Assembly: GCA_964019695.1 (NCBI GenBank)
Contig: OZ026522.1
Location: 58,304,811-58,368,810, forward strand
From: Loripinus fragilis
Lineage: Eukaryota; Mollusca; Bivalvia; Lucinida; Lucinidae
DNA length: 64,000 nucleotides
Direction of reading: 5' to 3'
Shown here: positions 33,201-46,000 of the stretch, piece after piece
How positions within the stretch are numbered: the stretch's first letter is position 1
Layout: every line of letters starts with the position of its first letter
Made by a program: the position numbers and the translations under genes
The notes under the pieces: generated by a model
Told to the model about the DNA's origin: nothing
The model's input: the letters and a program-made list of their open reading frames with translations, nothing else
The model's database searches: none

Positions 33201-36200
33201 GTAGGCCACAATCTGGTACATTTATTTTACAATTGATGACCGCGGTAGAAGTTTCTAATAACTAAATACCAGAACAGCGATACCAAATCGTCTAGAAAGC
33301 AAAACAATGCACCAATGTTTTCGACTAAAAATAGCATGTCACAATGCACATATCTTAAAAATATCTTACCAACAGTAATTTAAAAATCATGTGCATCGGT
33401 ATTTTTGTCAAGCACACTTTATGCTCTTTGTATTGAAACAAAAAGATTTTTTTTTAAAACCAGTACAAAGGGAAGATAACTCTTATAATCTTCCCTTGGG
33501 GTAGATTAAGTTTATCTCTGAGTTGATGTTCTGATTAATTTCAATTGAAAACGGTGGCAAAAAAGTAAAAATACATTGAGAGTAGAAATCAATCAATTTT
33601 GTGGTGGTTAACGCAATACCGTCAGAAGTTCTTATGCCATCGACAAAATGTGAGTGGTTTAGTTACCCCACCTATTTCTTGAAAAGTAGGGGTCATGTTA
33701 TTAGGAATTAGTTTCTTGATAACAGAACTAAACAAGCCACATATTTAGTGAACGAAATGATTTTCATGCATTGTTTGCTACAAATAAAGCAAAACATATA
33801 CTCATTAGGAATTTTAGTGCTCCTGTAGTAACACAATTTATAGTAAAAGTATACAGAAAAATCGAAAAAAGTCGCATTTTTGAAAGATTACCATTTATCT
33901 ATTAATCAACATTTTTCAAATGTAAAGGTGTAAGTCGTGTTTTACGAGTGATCACATAATATATTCAAATAAAAATTAAGTTGGCACCAAATCGTTAATT
34001 TGTCAAACCATGATCGTAAATTAGGGCGTTAGTTTTCCGTCATTTTTTACAAATAGTTTTCTTAAGACTTCTACTCATCATGAGCATGCGCATCAGGTGC
34101 AGGCCTAGTCCTTTTTCGACAAAAATAAACCATCAAGTAGCCATTGAGTTCTAGTTTCCAAAAATGTATTATTGAATAGCATTTATCAACGCATTGTGGA
34201 GTTTGATGCCATGCTAAGAACGTTCAAAATTCCCTTCGTATAGGAAGAAAACAAGAGAGATGTTTTAAACAATTATAGACATTACTTTAGACGTTGTGAG
34301 AATTTGTAACCATTAAAGTAATTTGACAGATGGAGCTACAAATAAAATATGTTTTTATGTTTTAAAATTAATTTTAGATACAGGGGATCTTATATGAGTA
34401 CTCATGTTTTATTGAATTTATTAAATTAAATTGCAATGAGTTTGATAAATTCAATTATATAGGAGCATGAATGTTAGATGGATTTTTCATATGCCATTAA
34501 AATTTCTTTGAAATCCAATTTTCGGCTTCAAAACATTAGGATTTTGCCCTATCTATGCGGCATTCTTATGGACGTTATTTCATAACCAAAATCTGTAAAC
34601 CACTAGTAAATTCGTTTATCGATTGTAATATACTTAGGGACTTTAGAAACGCACCATTTTACATTCACTGTCTCTTCCACTTGGTTGATTTGAGGATGTT
34701 TTCTCTATCATTTTGTATCCTCTTGCACAATGGATCATGATTTGCCTTTATTTCTATTTGTTTATGCTGTTCATTCTGACTAAATACTGACGTTAGTGTT
34801 TTCAACAATTGTTGTCTGACTAATGTAAATTTCGTTCAATTTGAAAACAAACACTTTTAGGTGGTAGCCAGACGTCTTAACAAATGGAAAAAAACACACA
34901 AAAGGTTTCAGAAATAACCGTTGTTTTACACTCCCAGTCGCAGCGTTCCTTTGCCTACCTCAGTCTTAAATATTTTAACATCAATAACAGGGAGATGACG
35001 TTTGCGCATGTCACAATACTTTTGTCTTAAAGGCGACTGATTGAGAAGTATCTGTTGACAACAAAATATTTTGATTAATCGTGATCCTTAGGATATAAAC
35101 GGCTAATTACGTCAAAAAGTAATGACGCCATGTAGACGAAATGACTGCTGCCAGAGACCTATAACTTCATGATTTGATTTTGTCTTTCATTTTGCTTTTG
35201 AGAACTAACATCGGTTCGAAAACTTTTTCGTTCATTATGGAAGGTATTGGTACTATGTGGCTTTTTTAATTTGAGTTGTCTCAGAATTAATGTGACGTTA
35301 CGGCAATCATACACCACAGCGTTTCAATTTTCTTATTGAATGCAAGCTAAATGACAGAACTTGTCAATTTCATTTTTCAAATTATGAAAATATAACATTT
35401 CGACATAAATCAGCATTTAAGCAGGTGGTGCGTTTATAAAGTCCTACAGTATACATACAGGTTTTTATATGCCCAAGGTGTGCCCTTGGTCATTTTGCCA
35501 CGGGATACAGCCATTTGTCCAATATGAACATCCTGTGCTGATATCAACTAGAGGCACACAAACACAATATCAATCCTTTGTTTAGAACCAGTGTCATATA
35601 ATATTTTGACCCGTCTAAAAAGTGACCCGCAGGTCATAATATTATGACCCGCGGGTCAAAATATTACTGTAACATTTTGGCCCCCACCTATAAAAATTTT
35701 ACCAACCCCTACTAATTTTAAAAAGGAATGATGTTATATATCTAATTATGGTTTATTTATCATAACGGCATAGAAACAATCTTCAACATTTGTTTCGTCA
35801 AATTTTACAAAATGCTGAGGGGGGGGGGGGGGGGGGGTCAAAATATCATATCATAATATATTGAGCCCCATCCACCCAAACTTAATTTGAACTATCAACA
35901 TTGATATTGTGTCACCAAATATCTTTGAAATTGAAGATCCTTTATATCAATAAGGGGGTCAATGTATTATACCATAATATATTGACCCAACCTCCCATTA
36001 AAAAGAAATGTCAACCACGGAATAGTATTGTCTGTGAAATGTAAATTGTTTGTGTGATGAAGCTAAGTTGTCACTGGATTCCCTTTACAAAATGCTGTTC
36101 TTGAATATTTGTTAAAGGGGGGGTCAATATATTAATATATAATATTTTGACCCCCCACTATTAAAAGATGTCAACCATGGAATAGTATTGTCTGTGATAC

Positions 36201-39200
36201 GTAAATGTTCTGAGTGATGAAGCTAAGTTGACACTGTAGGGAGTGCAGTGGCTCAGTGGTAGACTGCTTGACTCGAGACCGAAGGGCCGCGGGTTCGAGC
36301 CTCACCGGCGTCACTGCGTTGTGTCCTTGAGCAAGAACATTTATCCTAGCTTAGTACTGGTTCAACCCAGGAAGACCCATCCCTATATAACTGAAAGATT
36401 GTTGATGGGACGTAAAGAATCAAATCAAACAAACAAAATAAGTTGACACTGTACTCCATTGTCAGAATAATTTTCTTGAATATTAGGTGGGGGGGGGAGT
36501 CAATATATTATACCATAAAATTTTGACCCCCCACCCCATTAAAAAGAAATGTCAACCAGGGAATAGTATTGTTTGTGTTATATAAAAGATTTGTATGATG
36601 AAGTTTAGTTGACACTGTATTCCATTTACAAAATACCATTCTTGAATATTTGTTGGAGTGGGGGGGGGTCAATATATTATATCATAATATTTTGACCACC
36701 CACTATCAATAAGAAATATCAATCATGCTAGAATTGTCTGTGATATTTACATGTTCTGAGTAATGAAGCTAAGTTGACACTGTATTCCATTTACAAAATA
36801 CCTTTCTTGAATATTCAGGGAGGGAGGGGTCAATAAATTATACCATAATATATTGACCCCCACCCACTCCAACTTAATTTGAGCCATTTACATTGATTTT
36901 GTATCATCAAAGATTTATAAATGGTCGAAATGATAAAGCAAAGTTTTAATGTGATTCTGCTTTTATATCATTGAGGGGGTTGACACTGTACTCCATTGTC
37001 AAAATACCTTTCTTGAATATTTGTTGGGGGGGGGGGTGAAATATTATACCCAGATATTTTGAACCTCACCCCATTAAAAAGAAAGGTCAACGACTGAATA
37101 GTATTGTCTGTGATATGTTAATGTTTTGTGTGATGAAACTAAGTTGTCACTGGATTCTATTTACAAAATACCATTCTTGAATATTTGTTGGGGGGGGGTC
37201 AATATATTATACCATAATATTTTGACCACCCACCCCATAAAAATGTCAACCATGAAATTTAATTGTCTGTGATATATAAATGTTTTGTGTAATGAAGCTA
37301 AGTTGTCACTGGATTCCATTTACAAAATACCGTTCTTGAATATTTGTTGGAGGGGGGGGGGGGGTCAATATATTATACCATAATATTTTGACCCCCCAAT
37401 CAATAAGAAATATCAGCCATGGACTAGAATTGTCTGTGATATTTAAATTTCTGAGTGATGAAGCTAAGTTGACACTGTATCCCAATGTCAAAATACCTTT
37501 CTTGATTATTTGGTGGGGGGAGGGGGGGGGGTCAAATAATTATACCATAATATATTGACCCCCTTGCCCCACCAACCCATCTTAATTTGAGCTTTTAAAA
37601 TTGATATTGTGTCATCAAAGATCCATAAATGGTCGAAATGATAAACCAAAGCTTAAAATGGATTCCGCTTTGAAATTGTCGATCCTTTATATCATTGAGG
37701 GGGTCAATATATTAAACCATAATAAATTGACCCCCTACCCATTCAAACCGGGGTGCAAAGGGCAGTCGGTAAGTGGTCTGGCAACAGATGCGAGTCTGAC
37801 TGCAGATTCAGGGGTCCCAAGTTTGATCCCGGCCAGGTCCTATACTTTCGCAGAGATTTATCATGAAATAATTTCTACAGTTATTCTCCCCCCCCCCCCC
37901 CAAAAAAAAAATCCTCTGAATCATTCAAGAAGGGTTGTTATCAGTTACAAGCGAAAGTATGTGTACGAAGTACTGATTAACTGCTTGTTAAAGCTTGCCT
38001 AAAATTGGTGTGGTTAGGTGAACTGATCGTCCTGCCATGACCATAGCTGTTGACTTGGAACGTTAAGCAACAAAACAAACAAATAAACCACCCCATTAAA
38101 AGAAATGTCAAATGTGGAAAAGTATTGTCTGTGATATTTAAATTTTTGTGTGATGAAACTTAGTTTTCACTGGATTCCATTATCAAAATATTGTTCTTGA
38201 GTGGCAGTGGAATACAGTGTCAACTAAGCTTCATCAATCAGAAGATGTAAATATGGTAGACAATTCTATTCCATGGTTGACATTTCTTATTGATTGTGTG
38301 TGCGTGTGTGTGGGGGGGGGGTCAAAATATTAGAGTGTAAAATATTGACCCCCTCCAACAAATATTCAAGCAAATATCCAGCAGAATCGAATCACAGCTT
38401 TGCTTTATCATTTCAACCATTTATAGGTCTTTGATGACACAATATCAATGTGTATAGCTCAAATTTAATTCAGGTGGGTGGGTGGTATATTGACCCCCTC
38501 CAACAAATATTCAAGAATGGTATTTTGTTAAATGGAATACATTGACAACTTAGTTTTATCACACGAAACGTTTACATATCACAGACAATACTATTCCGTG
38601 TTTGACATTTCTTTTTAATTGGGTGGGGTAGAATATATTATGGTATAATATATTGACAATCACCAAATATTCAAGAAAGGTTTTTTGACAATGGAATACA
38701 GTGTCAACTTAGCTTCATCACTCAGAACATGTAAATTTCACAAGACAATTCTAGTCCATGGTTTACATAACTTAGTGACTGGGGGTTAAAAATATTATGG
38801 TATAATATATTGACGCCCCAACAAATATTCAAGAATGGTATTTTTAAATCAGATCCAGTGTCAACTTAGCTTCATCACACAAAACATTTATATATCACAG
38901 ACAATACAATTCCGCCGTTGACATTTTTTATGTGGTGGGGGATCAATAATATCAATCAATCAATCAAAATTTATTCAGTATCAACCCTTAACAAAGAATC
39001 ATGACTGAAGACAAAATGACAATTACATCACAAACATAAAAAACTACGCTAAACATTTATGGACAGAGGGTCTCAGCTAAGACTTAAATACACCTTGATT
39101 ATCCCTCTGAGGACTGGCGAATCTGCAAGAATTTATCTATAAAGTGCACCAATAGCATTAGAACTTCAGTGTCATTTGTAGACATCAGAAAAATGAATTG

Positions 39201-39924
39201 GTCTCGGCAGGGTTGGGGTAATCAAAATTGTAATTGTAATGAATTGTAATGTAATTACATTTTCTAAAGTAATTGCATGTAATTGTAATTAAGACATTTT
39301 CTTTAATTGAATGTAATTAATTACATTGTCAAAAAGGGGAGTAATTAACAATTACTTTCAATTACTTTTTAATTACTTTACAGATCAATTATGAACTTCA
39401 GATACCTAGGATTATCATAAATATTTAAAATATTGCTAAATGGTTCTTGGTATTTGTAAATGCATATATCATTTGCTGCAGTTAATATATGAATAATTGA
39501 ATGCAACATGGAATAAATGAGAATTGGAACTAGTCATGCTCCATTGTAGTATAGACATAAAATAGCATATAACAATTTTACCACAGACACAGACTGTATA
39601 CAATACAATACAATACAATACCTCTACTATTTTGAAAGCACCCTTTTTAAGCAAATTATATATTCTTTGTTCATCTGCTTATAAAAGATATGGCTTTGTG
39701 ACAATCAACCTTTAATAGTTTAGTAACCAAAATAATACAAAAACAAAGAAGGTCTGAAAATCTCAACAATAGTATTTACTTAGACAATAGTGTTAATGAA
39801 TTGACTCTTTGAAGGCAATTTGTTAAATTTCACTCCTAGGATCAACACACTCATTTGCTAAGGTGCATGACCCAATCTATCCCCTTCAGCATTTTAAATC
39901 CTTAAACTGCAAATTTGTCATCTT

Positions 39925-39996
<72 letters not shown>

Positions 39997-40045
39997 TAAT
40001 AATAATAATAATATAAATAATAATAATATAAATAATAATAATATA

Positions 40046-40084
<39 letters not shown>

Positions 40085-43000
40085 TAAATGTGATTCAGAA
40101 AATTAAATTGGATTTCACTCATTCTGTGAACCTGCATCCTATCATTGTTGATATAATAACAAAAAGATTAAATAGATGTTCCAGTGGGGACCGAACTAGA
40201 AACCTCTTGCTTGCAAAGCCAGCATTTCACACATATCATCACTATCTGAAATGACTTTCTGTACTTTTTTTTGCAAACTTTCATGTCGCATAGGGCCACA
40301 CAGATTTTTTATCAACACTTTTCAAGAACAGTTATTCGCTGGCATTTAAGCTAGTTTTAAGAAATCATTTCCATGGTTTATCTTCCACAATTTTAAGACT
40401 TTTCTCAGCCAATGTGTATTCCTGAACTTTGTTCTGTGTTTAACAGCTAGTTTAAGAACGTTGGCAATTTACAGATCCATCCACCGATAAAAATAAATAA
40501 ATAATAATACTGATAATAACTCCTGTATTTTCTCATTGTGCTCTAATGTCATCAACCACAAAAAACAACAACTGATTTTGTACATTTGATTTCTTTTAAG
40601 TTGCACCACTTGACAATAATACAAGAAGTCCTAAAATAAAATCAACCTTGTAGACGTATATTGAATTTAGAATGCCAAGGTTGCTCAGGCTATTGAAGAA
40701 GTTTTTAATTCATTTCATATATCTCTGAAATTCGAATCTGATGAAGCTATCCAAAAAAGCAGTTAGGTGAAATGTAATTGTATGTAATTAATTACTTTGC
40801 TCAAAATACATGTTATTGTAATTGTAATTTAACTGATCAATTTCCAATGTAATTGTAAGTAATTAATTACTTTTTCAGAGTTATTGACCCCAAGTCTGGG
40901 TCTCGGCTTGTAAATGATTCAAAAGGTACAATAGCTTGATTTATTTTTCTACAAAATTTTATTATTTGAGCTTGATATTCTTTACATTCATCCTCCACAC
41001 ATCTGTTTTCGTTACACATGCATAATCTCTGATCAATCCTAGTCTTTTTATATCGACAGGTCTCAATCTCAAGCTGATGGTTTGAAATTCTAAATTTAGC
41101 AAGATTAAAAATCTAAGTGTTTATCAACCTTCAGACAAATATAGTTTTCCATCTTATAGTTATTTTTAAACATCTTGAAAGTTCTACGTTTATCTAATGT
41201 CCTGCTTTTAACAGTAATTCTTCCAGGAATTGCCTCTTTGAAGAATAAATTATACCTTTCTTTTCCACAGCGTTTATTAGCCTTCTCTTTGAAAAAGTTC
41301 CTTTATTTTGCCAGACATGATCAAACCCGATAATCTTTAAAAATATAATATGTTCTCCATAACTTGACTTTATCTCATCTCCATTTATTAGACTTTGAAA
41401 AGTGAATCTATTACGTGCCTTCGGGATTTCATCATTATATATATGCTTCCAATACTTTATTGAAAGCAATGTAGCTGATATTGCTAAGGGATATCTTCCA
41501 ATTTCATCTCTGTTATAATATTTGACCCTCCACCCCCTCAATGGTATAAAGGAACTGCGATTTCAAAGCAGAAGACAATTACAGCTTTGCTTCATCATTT
41601 TGACCTTTTAAAGATCTTTAGCGACACATTATCAATGTTGATAGCTCAACTGAAGTTCGGGTGGGTGGGTGGGGGTCAATATTTTATAGTATAATATTTT
41701 GACCCCCGGCAAATATTTCAAGGAATGTATGTTGACGCTGGAATAGAGTGTCATCTTAGCTTCATCACTCAGAAAGTGTACATATCACAGACAATTCTTG
41801 TCCATGGTTGTCATGTCTTATCGATTGTGGGGGGGGGGGGGTCCAAATATTTTGGTAAAATATATTGACCCCCCTCCAACAAATATGCAAGAATGGTATT
41901 TTGTAAATGGAATCCAGTGACAACTTAGCTTCATAACACTAAACATTTACATATCACAGACAATACAATTCCGTGGTTGATATTTTTATGGGGAGGGAGG
42001 GGGGGGGGTCAATATATTATGGTATAATATTTGACCCCCCTCTCAATGATATAAAGGAATCGCGTTTTCAAAGCAAAATCGAATTACAGATTGCTTAATC
42101 ATTTTGACCATATATAGATCTTTGGCGACACAATATCAATGTTGATAGCTCAAATTAAGTTCTGGTGGGTGGGGGTCAATTTAAAATGGTATAGTATTTT
42201 GACCCCCCAACAAATATTAAAAAAAATGTATGTTGACAATGGAATACAGTTTCATCTTCGCTTTATCACTCAGAACATGGAAATAGCACAGACAATTCTT
42301 GTCCATGGTTGACAAGTGTTATCGATTTGGGGGGGGGGGGGGGGGGGGGGGGTGGGGGTCAAAATATTTTGGTAAAATATATTGACCCCCTCCTCCAACA
42401 AATATTCAAGAACAGTATTTGTAAATGAAATCAAGTGTCAACTTAGCTTCATCACACAAAATATTTATATATCACAAAAATACTATTCTGTGGTTGACTT
42501 TTGTTCTTAATGGGGTGGGGGTTGTCAATATTTTATGATATTATATATTGACCCCCCCCCCCCTCAATGATATAAAGGAATGTAAATTTTAAAGCAGAAT
42601 AAGATCACAGCTTTGATTTATCATTTCCATCATTTATAGATCTTTGATGACACAATATCAATGTTTATACCTCAAATTAAGTTCAGGTGGGTGGGGGTCA
42701 ATATACTATGTTATTATATAATCTATAAATAAACATCTTCTGATTGGCCCAGATGCATATCCACTCGAGTCACAAGATGCATATCCACTCAAGTCAATAA
42801 AACTGCATATTGCATGGCTTGCGGGATGTGACGTTGCAAAGCACACGCCTCGAGGTAATATTGACTGGCTTACGGGAAGTGACGTCAGAACATCAAGTAA
42901 TTTCGCATGATCCATCCGTAACGTCAACGTTTTAATGGTCTAAAATGGCAGGAAATGCATAAGACAAATTTATTATATAATAAAACAATTGTTGACTTAT

Positions 43001-46000
43001 GTTTCAGTAGACATTGAGTGTTATTGAACAGTAAACTTAACCATATTGACCTCCGCTCCGCGTCGGTAAATATGACGTGTACTGTTCAATTACAATCCAT
43101 GACTACTTCAACATAAGTGAACAATTGTATAGTTTAATATATTGACCCCTCCCTCCAACAAATTTTTCAAGAAAGGTTTTTGTAATGAAATCCAGTGACA
43201 ACTGAGTTTCATCAAACAAAACATTAACATATCACAGACAATACTATTCTGTGGTTGACATTTCTTTATAATGGGGTTGGGTCAATTTATTATGGTATAA
43301 TATATTGACCCCCCTCAATGATGTAAAGGAACGACAATTTCAAAGCAGAATACAAAACAGCTTTGCTTTATTATTCCGACCTTTAATAGATATTAGATGA
43401 CACAATATCAATGTTGATAGCTCAAATTTAATTAAGGTGGGTGGGTGGGGGTAAATATATCATGGTATAATATATATTGACCCCCTCAAACAAATATTCA
43501 AGAATGGTATTTTGTAAATGGAATACATTGACAACTAAGTTTCATCACACAAAACATTTACATATCACACACAATACTTTTCAGTACTTGAAATTTCTTT
43601 TTGATGGGCTGGGGGTCTATAAATTATGTTAATATATATTGACACCCCCCCCCCCCTCAATGATATAAGGGAATGGCAATTTCAAAGCAGAATCCAATCA
43701 CAGCTTTGCTTTATCATTTTGATGGTCATTTAATCATATTATTTTATCAAGTGGATGGGCGGATTGGGGTAAATATATTATGCTCTAATATATATTGACC
43801 CCACCAACAAATATTCAAGAACGCTATATTGTAAATGGAATACATTGACAACTTAGTTTCATCGCACAAAATATTTACATATCACAGACAATTCTATTCC
43901 GTGGTTTACATTAGTTTTTAATGGGTTGGGGTCAAATATATTATGGTATAATATATTGACAACCACCAAATATTCAAGAAAAGTTTTTTGACAATGGAAT
44001 ACAGTGTCAACTTAGCTTTATCACTCAGAACATGTAAAATCACAGATGATTCTAGTCCATGGTTGACATTACTTGATTGGGTGGGGGGGGGTATAAATAA
44101 TATGGAAAAATATATTTGCAAGTTTCTAACAGGTGCTAACAAATATTCATCAAATCTTGCTTGTAAAAGTGAAGTTGGAAGATATCCCTTAGCAATAATA
44201 GCTACATTCCTTTCAATAAAGTATTGGATGCATATAAATGATGATGAAATCCTGGAAGCACAAAATAAATTCACTTTTCAAAGTCTAATAAATGGAGATG
44301 AAATTAAGTCAAATTAAGGAGAACAAATTAAAAATTTCTTAAAGATTATTGGGTATGATCATGTCTGGCAAAATAAAGGAACTTTTTTTTCAAAAAGAAG
44401 CCTTATAAGTGCTGAGGAAAAGAAATTGATAGAAAGGTACAATTCATTCTTCAAAGAGGCAATTACTGGAAGAATTACTGTTAAAGGCAGAAAATTAGAT
44501 AAACTTAGAACTTTTAAGATGTTCAAAAATAACTATAAAATGGAAAACTATATAAGTCTGAAGGTTGATAAACACTTAATTTTTAATCTTGCTAAATTTA
44601 GAATTTCAAACCATCAATTTGAGATTGAGACCGGTTGGTATAAATAGACTAGGATTGATCAGAGAATATGCAAAATTTGTAATGAAAATAAATATATGGA
44701 TGATGAATTTCACTTTTTAATGATATGTAAAGAATATCAAACTGAAAGAATAGAATTTTGTAGAAAAATAAATCAAGTTATTATACCTTTTGAGTCATTT
44801 ACAAGCCAAGAAAAATTCATTTTTCTGATGTCTACAAATGCACTGAAGTGCTAATTCTATGGTGTGCTTTATAGATAAATGCTTGCAGATTCGCCAGTCC
44901 TCAGGGAGATAATCAAGGTGTATTTAAGCCTTAGCTACACCCTGTGTCAATAAATGTGTAGCGTAATTTAATATGTTTGTGATGTTATTGTCATTTTATG
45001 TCTTCAGTCATGATTCTTTGTTAAGGATTGATACTGAACAAATTTTGATTGATTGATTGATATATTGACCCCCCTCAAACAAATATTCAAGAACGGTATT
45101 TTGTAAATGGAATCCAATGACAACTTAGCTTCATCACTCAAAACATTTACATATCACAGACAATACGATTCTGTGGTTGACATTTTTAAGGGGGGGAGGT
45201 CAATATATTATGGTATAATATTTGACCCCCACCCCCCTCAATGAAGGAACAGCGATTTCAAAGCAAAATCGAATTACAGATTTGCTTTATCATTTTGACA
45301 ATTAATAGATCTTTTGCAACACAATATCAATGTTGATAGCTCAAATTAAGTTCCGGTGTGTAGGGGGTCAATATATTATGGTAAAATATATTGACCCCCC
45401 ACGCACCAAATATTCAAGAAAGGTATTTTGACAATAAAAACAGTCTCAGATTAGCTTCATTACTCAGAAAATGTAAATATCACAGACAATTGTAGTCTAT
45501 GGTTGTTGACCCCAACCACCAACAGATATTAAAGAACAGTATTTTGAAAATGGAATCCAGTGACAACTTAGCTTCATCACACAAAACATTTACATATCAC
45601 AGACAATACTATTCCATGGTTAACATTTCTTTTTAATGGGGTTGGGGGTTCAATATATTGTCTCATATGAAAAAAGCATATTCTGGAGTCTTAAGTCTTA
45701 CACCTTAAGTGTGTGTCCTTAGTTTCTTGTCAATGCAGTTACTGTTGCAAAAAAAAATGTTTAACAGAATTTTCTCAATCGCTTGTGTGAAGCTACTCTA
45801 TGTTATCTGAAGACCCCTACTTCCTGACATCAATGTGGGAGCAGTTTTATTCCCTCCAAATTCACCATATTTATGATTTTGTAAATACCGTTATATTTCA
45901 TGGATGAGTATATTGCAAGTGAGTCAAATATTGTTACCAATCACAACCTTCTAAGCCTGAGAAGTATTCTAGGGGTTGCAGTTACTAACTTGACCTTTAA

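Noticed and set aside
36243..36446. tRNA gene or small ORF at the SINE head
   Set aside because: Box A and box B are present, but the sequence continues into a SINE body with a 15-bp target duplication; no tRNA fold with intact acceptor arm is supported.
39863..40087. Poly-Ile/Asn ORF
   Set aside because: Translation of the (AAT)n run in the hAT-like element.
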